Below are positions 40,538-50,422 of a stretch of 64,000 nt of DNA, one piece after another; the stretch's first letter is position 1; each line of letters starts with the position of its first letter. Below the pieces are notes generated by a model. The model saw only the letters and a program-made list of their open reading frames with translations, was not told where the DNA came from and did not search any database. The translations under genes and the position numbers were made by a program. Origin of the DNA: Spiroplasma sp. (lineage in GTDB: Bacteria; Bacillota_I; Bacilli_A; Mycoplasmatales; VBWQ01); NCBI GenBank assembly GCA_031119525.1, contig JAVHXO010000003.1, positions 120,070 through 184,069 on the forward strand. The letters run 5' to 3'.

Positions 40538-41158
40538 TTAGTTATAAATTTTTTGCCATTGATAAACTGAACCATAAACTAAAGCAGTGAATGCCATTGA
40601 TTGATTAAATTTTTTCAAACTTAATGCTATTTCAGCAATTGAAGTACCAGTTGAAACAACATCATCAATAATAATAATTTTTTGATCATCAAAAAAGTTA
40701 TAGTATTTGTCTTTAAAAACAATTTTATTACTAATCTCAACTTGCCGTTGTTTTAAAGTTAAACGATTTTCTCAAAATTTTAAATAATCTTCAACAATGA
40801 AGGCATCATTAATTAATTTAATTTTTAATCCTAAATGTTGATCAACTAATTTTATTAATTGACTAACAACTTTTTCTAAACTGCTAACAGAACTATTTTT
40901 TAATGGCATTGTAATAAAATAATTAACATTATTAAATAAATTAAATTTTTTGCCCACTAAAAACAAATTGTTAGCAATTTTATTACAATCAATTGCTTTA
41001 ATATTTTTAGTTTTAATTAATTGATAATCATCATTAATTCAAGGTAAATTAGGATATTTCGCTAAACCTGGTGATTTAAAAAAGCCAAAAAAATAACATG
41101 GAATTTCAACCGACGATTGTTTAATTAATCGAAAATTATTTTTTCTACTAAGATTCAT
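40538..41158 (-). CDS. ComF-family phosphoribosyltransferase-like protein
   Basis: 206 residues. The PRPP-binding motif IIIIDDVVSTGTSIAEIAL is at ~160-178, near the C-terminus, as in ComF/GntX. The N-terminal zinc-finger found in many ComF proteins is absent (only CYFFG and DCNKIAN have single Cys). The middle part PLKNSSVSSLEKVVSQLIKL and LKQRQVEISNKIVFKD follows the usual ComF pattern LxxxRxxNQxxAF loosely (RLTLKQRQVE). ComF helps DNA uptake in Bacillus, but no other competence gene is visible here, so its role is open. It lies between rnr (22 bp) and smpB. Confidence 0.75.
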
Positions 41159-41180
41159 AATATTCCTCTAACTATGACAA

Positions 41181-43409
41181 TTATTTTCTTGTTTGTTTAT
41201 TTCTAGTATAATAAAATTTCATCTTACGATCACGTTTTTTATTCTGGAGCATTTTATTATTTTGTTGTTTGATATCACGTTTCATATCAGCTAAAAGAAA
41301 ATCAATTGTTCTTGTTTCTTTATTAGCATTTTTAACAATAATATTAACTGTTTGACCTAAACGATATTGTTTACGTTTTCTTTCACCAAATAAAATCATC
41401 GCTTTCTCATTAAAAATATAATAATCATCATCCATATCTGATAACTTAATTAATCCTTCAATTGTGTTTGGTAATTCAACGAAAATTCCAAAACCAGTAA
41501 TTGCTGAAATAATACCAGTAAATTTTTGATTAATAAATCTTGTCATATATTCTGCTTTTTTCATTTGCTCAACAGTTCTTTCACACTCCATGGCTTTAAC
41601 TTCCATATTACTTGATTGCTCTGCTGCTAAAGCAGTAAAATTTTGATTCCTACTAATAACTTTACCATTAATCTCTTTTGTTATCAAATACTGTCTTAAT
41701 AAACGATGAACAACTAAATCAGGATAACGACGAATTGGCGAAGTAAAATGAGTATAACAATCACTTGCTAAACCAAAGTGACCAATATTAGAATTACTGT
41801 AACGAGCTTTTTCCATACTTCTCAATAATAAAGTTGATAAAATTTGAAAATTTGGTAAGTCTTTAATCGAATTTAATAAAATTTGGAGATCTTTTGAATG
41901 CAATTTGTCTCAATTATAATTGCCCTGAATCCCCATTAATTTTAAAATTGTTGTCATTTGCGTCAATTTTTTCTTTCTTGGCGATTCATGAATTCGATAG
42001 ATAAAAGGTAAATTCATATCATAAATTGTTTGGGCAACAACTTCATTAGCACGAATCATAAAACTCTCAATTAATTTTTCAGAAATATCACGACTTCGAA
42101 TTTTAATGTCAGTTACTTCACCTTGTTCATTAACAATTACTTTTGCTTCATCAATATTAAAATCAATGACACCCGTCTTAACTTTATAACTTGCCAAAAT
42201 CTCATATAATTTTTGCGCATCTTGCAACATCTGTCAAACTTTAGGGTGAGTTTTAGTAAATTCTGGTTTTTGATCGTGATAAGCCTGATTAACTTCATCA
42301 TAATTCATTCTCCGAACAGACTTCATCAAAGCTTGATAAATTCTACTTTTAACAGTATCACCTTGTTGATTAATTTCGATATCACAAACCATTGCCAGTC
42401 GCTCAACTTGTTCATTCAAAGAACAAATACCATTTGATAATTGTGTCGGCAACATTGGAATTACTCGATCAGCCAAATAAACCGAAGTACCCCGGATAAA
42501 AGCTTCATCATCTAAAGGGTTCTTTGGTTGAACATAATGACTAACATCAGCAATCGCAACAATTAGTCGATAATTACCATTTTTTAAAGGATAAACACAA
42601 ATTGCATCATCAAAATCTTTGGCATCTTTACCATCAATTGTTACCAACAATTCTTTTCTTAAATCAATCCGATTTACTTTTTCTTTTTCTAAAACTGTTT
42701 GACTAATTTGATTTGCCGCCATTAAAGTTTCAGGATCAAATTGTGGTTTAATACCAATTTCATAAATAACAGATAAAATATCAACCCCTGGATCATTTAA
42801 ATTGCCAAGCATTTTTTCAATTGTAACAGTAAAAGTATTATCTTGAAAGTGATTAATTTTTGCAATAACAATATTATTTTCAATGGCATAATCTTCATTA
42901 AGAATCTTAACTTGGTAACGATGTAACTTACTATTTTGAATACTTAAAGTTTTTTCCTTTGTTGTTGGATCAACAATTACAGTACCTACCAAAGTGTTGG
43001 TATTTCTTTTTAACACATGATTAACAATCGCTTCATCACCCGAAATTATTGTAAATAAAACTTCATCATTATTTAAAGCAGAATTCGTGTGGTTTGGATT
43101 AACACGATATTCTTTTTCAATTTTATTACTATTATTATCACCATTGTTATTACTAATCAAAGGTTTAATAAATCCACCGCCACGCATGGTAATTTGAATT
43201 GTGCCAATTGAAAAATTGTGATAACTTTTTTCAAGGTAATATTCCTTTTGATCATTTTCGAAGATAATATCACTACTTTTTAAATCTTCTAAATCAGATA
43301 ACAATTCTTCTTGTTGATTATGAGTACTAATTTTTAATTTACTTGTTAATTCAACAGTTGATAGTGGTTTTAAAGAATTCTTTAAAACATTAAGGATTTG
43401 TTGCTTCAT
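41181..43409 (-). CDS. rnr: Ribonuclease R
   Basis: 742 residues. This 3'-5' exoribonuclease of the RNB family degrades structured RNA and the mRNAs released by trans-translation. Seen: winged-helix N-terminus (STVELTSKLKISTHNQQEEL), cold-shock domains, RNB core with DLRKELLVTIDGKDAKDFDD (catalytic Asp cluster, ~250-270), IAVADVSHYV-type IVAIADVSHYVQP, RVIPMLPTQLSNGICSLN, then YTHFTSPIRRYPDLVVHRLL and a C-terminal S1 domain (TGIISAITGFGIFVELPN). I use ATG 43409; a TTG lies in frame 18 bp upstream next to the GGAG. The C-terminus is very Lys/Arg-rich. A terminator-like hairpin upstream (43483-43504) separates it partly from secG. Confidence 0.95.
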
Positions 43410-43479
43410 ACTTATTAACGACTCCAAATCTTTTCTTTTAATAAATTATAATAAAAAATTCACTATTAAATAAAAAATA

Positions 43480-43505
43480 TAAAATTGCTACTAACATAGC
43501 AATTA
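43480..43505 (-). terminator. Hairpin between secG and rnr
   Basis: AATTGCTA (43483-43490) and TAGCAATT (43497-43504) arms; on the minus strand followed by TTATATTTTTT. Probably a terminator or partial attenuator behind secG. Confidence 0.65.
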
Positions 43506-43546
43506 ACATTTTTTAAGAAATTTAAAATTGATTAATAAGAAATTAA

Positions 43547-43801
43547 TTATAAAATTGTATTAATTAAAATTCTAATAACAATTGCAGTAATAAATAATAG
43601 AATTCCTAAAATTAAAGTTATGATTGAAAATAATCTTATTCAACCTCGCTCTTTAGTACTAGCAAATAATTCTTGATTACCACCACTTAAAGCACCTAAA
43701 CCATTATGATTTTTTTTTCCTTGTAGTAAACCTAAAAGTACTAATATTGTTGCCATAATAAATAAAATAATTTCTAAAGCAAAAATAATATTTTGATTCA
43801 T
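43547..43801 (-). CDS. secG: Preprotein translocase subunit SecG
   Basis: 84 residues with two membrane helices (ALEIILFIMATILVLLGLL, ~8-26, and FSIITLILGILLFITAIVI, ~58-76) linked by the SecG loop LLQGKKNHNGLGALSGGNQE then LFASTKERG. SecG assists SecYE in protein export. It begins with ATG at 43801, with a GGGAAG site upstream. In many Firmicutes secG heads the secG-rnr-smpB-ssrA cluster, the same order as here. It lies divergently from degV across a region with a 12-bp inverted repeat. Confidence 0.92.
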
Positions 43802-43868
43802 AATTGTCTTCCCTCATCCTGTCATTACAATTTTTAAAAAATTTTTAAATTTCATTTAAAAGATAATC

Positions 43869-43906
43869 TTGTTTTATTTTATCACTAATTAAGAAAAATA
43901 AAACAA
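43869..43906. promoter_or_regulatory. Inverted repeat between secG and degV
   Basis: TTGTTTTATTTT (43869-43880) and AAAATAAAACAA (43895-43906), perfect 12-bp arms with a 14-bp spacer, in the divergent promoter region. A candidate operator or simply a shared A/T-rich promoter element. Confidence 0.5.
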
Positions 43907-43925
43907 AATTTTAAATAAGTGATTA

Positions 43926-43934
43926 TGTTATAAT
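43926..43934 (+). promoter_or_regulatory. Extended -10 promoter of the degV-type gene
   Basis: TGTTATAAT, an extended -10, on the plus strand 72 bp before the start. No convincing -35 is seen at the usual distance. Confidence 0.6.
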
Positions 43935-44005
43935 AAAAACTAGCATTTATTAAGTCCTAAAAATAATAAAAATTTCTTAGGAAAAATAAAGGAAGGATAA
44001 ACTTA

Positions 44006-44887
44006 ATGAAAAAGAAAATTGGGATTGTTGCTGATTCATCATCAGGTTTAACAAAAAAAGATTTTGAAGAAATGAAAGACCTTGGTTTTTGTCCACTATT
44101 AATTACTTTTAATGAAGAAGAAACCGTTGAAGATGATCCACGAACTTTTGATGAACAAAATTTTATTGAGCGAATTGCCACAAAAAAACAATTAGCAAAA
44201 ACATCACAAACGCCAATTGGCAAGATAACTAGTGTTTGAGATACAATGTTAAAACAATTTGAAAAAATTATTTTTGTTCCCCTATCAAAAGGTTTATCAG
44301 GACAATACAATACTGCATGTGTGCTAGCAAAAGAAGCAAAATATAAAAATAAAGTTTATGTTTTTGATTCAAATGGTGTTTCCATTATTAATTTAGCAAT
44401 AGTTAAAAAGGCTTACAAAATGGCACAAAAATCAGATCCTAATGTAACAACAATTTTAACAGCATTAAAAAAAATTAGTGATAATTACCAAGCCTTCATT
44501 TTACCTAATGACATAACTTATTTAGCGCGTGGTGGCCGAATTAGTAAATCAGCTGCTGGATTAGCAAAAATGCTAAAAATAAAACCAATTTTATCATTTG
44601 ATGGGACAATTGATAAGTTTGATACAACTAGAACTTGAAAAAAAGCTGTCAATAAAACCCTCAATGAAGTTGCTAAATTTCACAAACTTCATAAAACTAA
44701 TCCAACTTTTTATCTCATTGATGGTTATGCAAATAAAGAATCAATTGATGAGACAAGAAAGTATATTGAAAGTTATAATTTTAAAAAAATTGAAAATATT
44801 AAATTAGCAAATGTGATTGCTGCCCACACTGGTTTAAATGCTTTTGCTTTTGTAACTTTTGCTGTTGATGAGGATACGGATTTATAA
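44006..44887 (+). CDS. DegV-family fatty-acid-binding protein
   Basis: 293 residues. DegV proteins bind fatty acids and many act as FakB, presenting host fatty acids to the kinase FakA. Seen: KIGIVADSSSGLTKKDFEEM at the start, the central AKTSQTPIGKI (TSQPS-type motif), IIFVPLSKGLSGQYNTA, VYVFDSNGVSIINLAIV, TYLARGGRISKSAAGLAKML (the GGR motif) and KPILSFDGTI. The C-terminus ends with VIAAHTGLNAFAFV, the conserved H-T-G loop. Two TGA codons are Trp. GGAAGG precedes the ATG. A FakA partner is not in the window. The acpP gene nearby also points to phospholipid synthesis from acquired fatty acids. Confidence 0.93.
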
Positions 44888-44939
44888 TCATGAAACAAAA
44901 AAAGACAAAAATAAAAATCACAAGATGTGATTTTTTTTA

Positions 44940-45015
44940 TGGCGGGGGTTGTAGGACTCGAACCCACACTTTCGGATCTGAAGGCCGACGTTCTAGCCAT
45001 TAAAACTAAACCCCC
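44940..45015 (-). tRNA. tRNA-Trp (TCA), reads UGA as tryptophan
   Basis: 76 nt with CCA encoded; acceptor GGGGGTT/AACCCCC, discriminator G; anticodon stem TCGGC/TCCGA with a C-T mismatch next to the loop CTTCAGA, giving anticodon TCA. The D-arm/anticodon region GAACGTCGG matches mollicute tRNA-Trp(UCA). The variable and acceptor arms are of ordinary length, so it is not tRNA-Sec. It directly explains the many in-frame TGA codons. Confidence 0.93.
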
Positions 45016-45073
45016 AAAAGGTAATTAAATTTTTACTGTTTAATTTTACTGAAATCTGATTTAGATTACAACA

Positions 45074-45580
45074 CTATTTAAGATTTTTTCATTGTTCTTC
45101 TTTTTCTGCTTTTTGCCTTGTTTTTTGTGTATTTTTGCGACAATCAGAACAAATGCCATGAACTTCTAATTTATAATGCGAAAAAAGAAAATTTTTATCA
45201 CGCAATAAAAAAGAACTTAATTTATCTTCAACCAAAAAGTTTGCATCAATAATTACTTTATTATCAACATGAATAATTTTATGACAAATATTACAAACAA
45301 CATGAATAATATTATCTGATAATTCGTAAAAAATTTGTTTGTTATCAAAAACATTAGCATGAATAATATGTTCATCCATTAATAAATCAATAGTATTATA
45401 AATGCTCATAATATTTACAATATTATGAGTTTTTTTTAATTCAATAATAATATCATTAATACTAATATGTTTTTTTACAACTAAAATTTCAATAACTGCT
45501 TTACGAATATCAGTTAAACGATAATCTTTTTCTTGTAGTTTTTTAATAATTTGTTGATATTGTTTTTGATTTTCATTCAT
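45074..45580 (-). CDS. Fur/PerR-family metal-dependent regulator
   Basis: 168 residues. The N-terminal winged helix covers residues ~10-85 (YRLTDIRKAVIEILVVKKHI, then NIMSIYNTIDLLMDEHIIHA, the recognition helix in the usual S-x-x-TVYRTL place). The dimerisation domain has the structural zinc site of two Cys pairs: CNICH (~96) and CSDCR (~143). A regulatory-metal cluster of His is partly present (HVVCNICHKIIHVD, then SHYKLEVHGIC). It could be PerR, Fur or Zur; the sequence does not decide. The start is 9 bp after the acpP stop, suggesting co-transcription with acpP. The C-terminal tail is Lys/Glu-rich with a TGA-encoded Trp. Confidence 0.88.
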
Positions 45581-45589
45581 AATAAAAGC

Positions 45590-45841
45590 CTACTTTTTGT
45601 TCTTGGCAACTAAGATTTCAATTTCTCTAACAATTTCTCTAACAGTTTTAGTTTTAATTTTTTCTAAATCTTCATCAGGAAATCTAAATTGATATTTATC
45701 TTCTAACTCAACAGCAATTGTTGCTAATTCCAAAGAATCTAAATATTCAATATCGCCTAAAACAGTATCTAAATTAATATTTTCTTTAATTTGCGGGTAA
45801 TTTGTTTTAATAATTTTTTGAATTGTTTTTAATATATCCAT
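45590..45841 (-). CDS. acpP: Acyl carrier protein
   Basis: 83 residues. The phosphopantetheine site is the Ser of DSLELATIAVELEDKY (~residue 41), preceded by helix I (ILKTIQKIIKTNYPQIKENI) and the acidic loop TVLGDIEYLDSLE. It carries acyl groups as thioesters for phospholipid synthesis in mollicutes that lack most of FAS. I use ATG 45841; an in-frame ATG at 45904 would add an unrelated 21-residue leader (MCARLALVIVAPLDPLERRT) and lies before the GGAGAG site. The 50 bp upstream are unusually GC-rich for this window. Confidence 0.92.
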   Translation of the reverse strand: MDILKTIQKIIKTNYPQIKENINLDTVLGDIEYLDSLELATIAVELEDKYQFRFPDEDLEKIKTKTVREIVREIEILVAKNKK

Positions 45842-45849
45842 TATTGTTC

Positions 45850-45902
45850 TTCTCTCCAAGGGGTCCAACGGTGCAACAATAACCAAAGCTAATCGGGCAC
45901 AC
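45850..45902. other. GC-rich leader patch before acpP
   Basis: About half of these 53 bases are G or C in a window that is otherwise ~25% GC. On the minus strand it includes GTGCCCGATTAG and GCACCGTTGGACCCCTTGG. It is not a tRNA and shows no strong hairpin. It may be a structured leader or foreign remnant. Confidence 0.45.
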
Positions 45903-45992
45903 AAAATATTACCAAGTTAATTATATAAAATTAGATTAAACTTAACAACTTAAGTTAAAATAAAATTAAACTCCTTATTATTATAATAAAAA

Positions 45993-46346
45993 TTAAATTA
46001 AAAATAAATATAAAAAGCGTTTAATTGCTGTTTGTCGTAATTTTTGATAATAATTATATGAATAATATTTCTTTCATCAATCTTCAGAATCATTAGTTAA
46101 AAAATCTTTCACCAAACAAAAATATTCTTTTTTTGGCATTAATGCCAAAATTGTTTCAACAATTTGCATATGATGATGATAATTTATTAATTGTTCAAAT
46201 TGATTATCGGCACCATATTGAAATTGTTTTTCTTGTAATTGATCAAAATTAGTTGCTGATTCTTTATGCAACAGTAATTTTGCTTGTAAATATTTTTTAA
46301 AAATATTAATTAGAAATCTTTCATCAATTGTTAATGGATTAGCCAT
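45993..46346 (-). CDS. Small helical protein of unknown function
   Basis: 117 residues, entirely helical in appearance: DERFLINIFKKYLQAKLLLH (7-27), HHHMQIVETILALMPKKEYF (56-75) and a C-terminal YYQKLRQTAIKRFLYLF after two TGA-encoded Trp. The pattern of a pair of helices followed by a basic YxxLRxxAxxRF helix recalls the DNA-binding end of sigma-like or phage ArpU-like regulators, but this is a weak analogy and I do not assign it. A proper AGGTGACAAA site precedes the ATG. It lies 87 bp downstream of proS. Confidence 0.7.
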
Positions 46347-46432
46347 TTTGTCACCTCATAAATAAATTAAACAAATGAGTGAAAAAATCCTTTTTAATTT
46401 CTTTAATTTCTTTAATTTTTTGCAAATATTTC

Positions 46433-47884
46433 TTAATATGACCTAGCAAAATAAGTTCATGGTGCATTAGGTTTATGACATTTAAAGCAAGTGCTATTAG
46501 CTTTATATTCTACCAAAGGAACACAACGTGATGTTGTATTAGTCAAGGTTTTAATTTGTGCTTCACAATCATAATCACCACAAAAAGGAGCAATGAAATA
46601 ACCCTTATGAGTTTTAACTAACTTTTGATATTTTTTAAAATCAGTAATTTCTTGCAGATTTTTAGTGAAATTATTTGCTGAAATTTTCAATAAATCAGTC
46701 TTAGTAGTATTTAAAAACTTAGAAATTTCTGCTAACATTTTTTTTTCATCAACAATTTTTAAGAAAATCGATTTTAAATTAACTCGAGAAGTAACTTTAA
46801 TGATTGATTTTTCCAATTCTTGTTGACCAACCTCAATAATTAACGGAATCCCCTTAATTGTTGCTGCTGATCTTTTATAACTGGTACTTTTATCACTATC
46901 ATCAACTTGAGTTTTATACTCTTTATTAAAAATTTGCGATAAATTATTAACTAATTTAGTTACCTTAATATCCCTAGGAAATAAATTTAAAATAATAATT
47001 TTTATGGGGGCAATTGATGCTGGCAGAACTAAACCAAAATCATCACTATGAGCCATAATTAAAGCACCAATTAACCTTGTTGAAACACCAAATGATGTTT
47101 GATGAATATATTTTTGTTGGTTAACATCATTAGTAAATTTAATATTAAAAATTTCGGCAAATTTTTGTCCAAAATAATGACTAGTACCTGCTTGTAAAGC
47201 TTGACCATCCTGCATCATCGTTTCAATAGTATAAGTTTCTAAAGCGCCTGCAAAGCGCTCATGAATAGTTTTTCTCCCTAAAATTACTTTAATAGCAAGA
47301 AATTCTTCAACAAAATTAGCATAAACCTGAATCATTGTTTTAGCAAAAGCTAAAGCTTCTTTACTGTCACCATGAGCTGTATGACCTTCTTGTCATAAAA
47401 ATTCACTATTCCTTAAAAAAGGGCGAGTTGTTTTTTCTCACCGAATAACATTACATCACTGATTATATAAAATCGGTAAATTTTTATAACTATTAACAAT
47501 CCTTTGAAAATGACGACAAAATAAAACTTCAGAAGTTGGGCGAATAATAAAAGGCTCAACTAATTTTTTGCTGCCAACTTGAGTAACAATCGCACACTCA
47601 GGGGCAAATCCTTTAATATGATCTTTCTCTAAGGTAAAAGTTTTCTCAGTAATCAGCAATGGAAACATAACATTTTCAATTCCTAAATAAAGAAATTTTT
47701 GATTTAATATCTTTTGAATTGTTTCCCATATTGCATAACCATAAGGGCGAAAAATAATTGTACCTTTCGTTGAACCATTATCATCACCATAATCACAAAG
47801 ATCTGCTTCTTTAATCACACTAGTATATCATTTAGCAAAATCAACAGTTCTTAAAGTAATATTTTGATTAAAATTTTTCGCCAT
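46433..47884 (-). CDS. proS: Prolyl-tRNA synthetase, short (archaeal/eukaryal) type
   Basis: 483 residues, the ProS type 3 form found in mycoplasmas, without the INS editing insert of the long bacterial form. Class II motifs: GTIIFRPYGYAIWETIQKIL (motif 1 region), [40 protein letters not shown] (motif 2), ALQAGTSHYFGQKFAEIF and SHDFGLVLPASIAPIKIIIL (motif 3 region). The C-terminal zinc-like domain with CFKCHKP near the end and the terminal Tyr (stop directly after SY) are typical. It is the last major gene of a row with cls and two degenerate-looking proteins upstream, 38 bp from the GGDEF/EAL-like gene. Confidence 0.95.
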
Positions 47885-47922
47885 TAGATGTTTCCTTTCT
47901 TATTATGGCTTCTTTTTCAGCT

Positions 47923-49686
47923 TCAATAAGTTGAATAATTTAAAGAATCAATTACTTTATCAACTTGACCAACTTCAAAAAGAGTACCAGAGACATATTT
48001 AATATTTAATGATTTTAATAAAATAACTTCGGGTACAGTATTCACACCCAATGCCATTATTTCTGTTACCCCCAAAATATTTAAATAATTCAAACAAGTA
48101 ATAACTGCAATATATTTTTGAAAATTAAAAGTAACATTATGCAATAAATTTGCTGTTAAAATCACTAAATCAGGTTTAAAGTGACTAATCAATTTAAAAT
48201 TACTAATATTTTTAAAATCATGGCTAATAGCAATTTTAATATTATGTTCTCGTAAAATTCTAATCGTATTTTCATATTTTAATCAATTAGTAATTACTGT
48301 TGTACAGTTATCTTGAAAATCAAATACTAAATTACAATCTTCAAATAAATTTTGTTTTTTATTAAAAATATTAATAATTTGTGTTAATACTGTTTTATTT
48401 TCTAATTCCATTAAAAAAATTGGAATAATTAAATTTTTTTTAATTTTTAATTTTTCAAAATCTTCTAAAGCTTGCAAAAATAAAGGTTCATAAACTTTTC
48501 ATCATAATCCAGCATCTTGAATATTACGAATTAAATTAAAATAATTATCATAATAATTATTAGAAATTAATCCAACATTAACATAATAATACTTTGGTTC
48601 TGTTGCATCATCAGTTTTGTAAACAGGACTAAGATTAATTTTTAAAAGTTTTTGAATTTCCTTTGAATGTAATAATTGATAATGATCCATTTTTCCATTA
48701 TCTTTGCTTTCATTCGGTCGTAATTTAATTGGAATTAATGAATTAGCAAAATGAGAATTTAAAATATTAACATCAATAATTTTATTATACAAAGCATTAA
48801 TATTTGTTTCTTTTGTTCTGATTGCTGAATAAACAACAATAATTTCAGTTTGAATTTGCAAATAACTACTACGATCAACTAAATTATTCTTAATATTATG
48901 ATCAATCTTTTTTTGAAAGCGTGATAAATTAATTTTGCGATTTTTTGAATACACCAAAAATTCACCATCATAATATTTACAAATTAAAGTATTATTACTA
49001 CCCAATAAACTTTTAGTATAGTAAGTTAATAACAACTCCATTACCTCAATATTACTAATTGTTAAAATTGATTCTAAATTCAAATAATTTTTAATTTTAA
49101 TTAAAAAAATATATTCATATAAATTACTGATTTTATCGGTCTTTTTTTGATTACTATAAAAAAAGTTTACGATTGTCGCAACAAAATCATTTTTTGGTAC
49201 TGTTAATTGACTTGGATTACTAGCAATTTGTTCAGGAACAGCAAAACGATTATAACGAGTATTACTTTGAATTTGACCATATAATACTTTATTTTTTGCA
49301 TCATAATAATCTAATGTTAAATCATACGCAGTTGTTCGATCAGCCAATTGAAATAAAACTTTATAATTACTTGCTAAAAAAGGCAATTCATTAACTAATA
49401 AATCTTGAAAAAGAATTTCTAAGTCAAATTTAGCTTTCCGATTAATCATTGATTTAAAAACAAAAAGGGAAAGCCGTTTTTTATTATTTAATACTTCTAA
49501 ACTTTCTGAGAATGTAACAATTTCTTTTTTTAAGTCAATTTTTAATGGCACTAAACTTAACAAATCACTATGGATGACATTATAATAATCAATATTACGA
49601 TTATTTAATCTGATAAACAAATAAATAATAATAAATAAAAGAATTGAAAAACTAATAAATAAAAAAATTGTTCAATTATCAATCAT
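47923..49686 (-). CDS. Membrane-anchored degenerate GGDEF-EAL-like protein
   Basis: 587 residues with TGA as Trp. One membrane helix (TIFLFISFSILLFIIIYLFI, ~6-25) anchors it. Residues ~185-300 resemble a GGDEF domain: an LYEYIFLIKIKNYLNLESIL strand-helix and KYYDGEFLVYSKN at 237-249, where YDGEF stands for GGDEF. Residues ~395-580 resemble an EAL domain: LVFDFQDN (for LEITES), ILREHNIKIAISHDF (for LRxxGxxIAIDDFG), FKPDLVILTANL (for LPxDxLKIDRSF) and the closing LGVTEIMALGVNTVPEVILL (for LGxxVIAEGVETxEQL). The EAL, DDF, KID and EGVE catalytic residues are all altered, so it is probably not an active c-di-GMP enzyme; it could bind nucleotide or protein. AAGGTG precedes the ATG. Confidence 0.65.
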
Positions 49687-49726
49687 TAATTCTGCACCTT
49701 TAATCTTTCTTTACCTATTTATCTTT

Positions 49727-50398
49727 TTAACTAATAATTTCTCCAGCATTACCTTGAAAAATTTTAACTTTTAAGTTTTTACCAATAATATGAGTTCGCG
49801 CTAATTTAAAAATTCTACGATCTTTAACTAAGATTCAATCAATAGCATTCAATGGGATTCTTTCATAAACCTGAATGCGATTAGTCTCTAAATTTAATCC
49901 TCATTCATCAAATGTTGTTTCAAATAATTTATTTAGATTGACCGAAATAATGGCAATATTATTTAATTGAACATTTTGTTCACTACATCATTTTCAAAAA
50001 TAATGTCTTGTTGTATTACCTAATTCTAATTCTAAATAAGTTGCATGTTCCAAATAAGTTCAAACAACATATTGTTGTTTTGGTGATAATTTAATTTCAC
50101 TAGTTGGTTTAATCCCTTGTTCTAACATTAAAGTAATATTATGCACGTCAGTATAAAAAAAACCATTAAAAATATTTTTATTTTCTAAAAACTTAATAAT
50201 TTGAATTGTTTTTCTTCGCCGAAAGTTAAATAAAATATTACGACTTTTCCGATATTTTTTTTCCAATTTACTATAATGTGGTTTTTTAGTTTTTTCTTGT
50301 TCGGTTTTATTATTATCTTCTTCGGCAATAAAAAAATTAATATCTTCATTTTTTTCTTTTTTAAATCATTTTTTTATTTTTTTTATTTTTTTTGCCAT
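49727..50398 (-). CDS. Basic protein with possible DarT-like (DUF4433) fold
   Basis: 223 residues. The first ~75 residues are very Lys/Arg/Glu-rich. Then come KTIQIIKFLENKNIFNGFFY with TDVHNITLMLEQGIKP (~78-96), which resembles the opening of DarT/DUF4433 ADP-ribosyltransferases (tHIThxxNLxxILxxGL). Near the C-terminus NRIQVYERIPLNAIDWILVK resembles their closing motif (AEVLVxDRIPxxxIxxIxV). The catalytic Glu of that motif is replaced by Arg (NRIQV) and the first His by Tyr, so activity is doubtful. This is fold-level recognition by eye only. It is preceded by AGGTGAAAAAT and lies between cls and the GGDEF/EAL-like gene, 24 and 40 bp away. Confidence 0.45.
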
Positions 50399-50422
50399 AT
50401 TTTTCACCTATTTATAATTATA

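Noticed and set aside
44773..45000. A 75-codon minus-strand open frame
   Set aside because: It covers tRNA-Trp(UCA) and the antisense of degV; no ribosome-binding site and no protein-like composition.
44940..45015. tRNA-Sec possibility because of the UCA anticodon
   Set aside because: The acceptor and variable arms have normal length and in-frame TGA codons everywhere fall at Trp positions of known proteins.
45842..45904. 21-codon in-frame extension of AcpP
   Set aside because: The extension precedes the GGAGAG site and would put an unrelated hydrophobic leader on a normally short cytoplasmic carrier.
49727..50398. A complete DarTG toxin-antitoxin system
   Set aside because: No macrodomain partner is adjacent and the key Glu and His positions appear changed.
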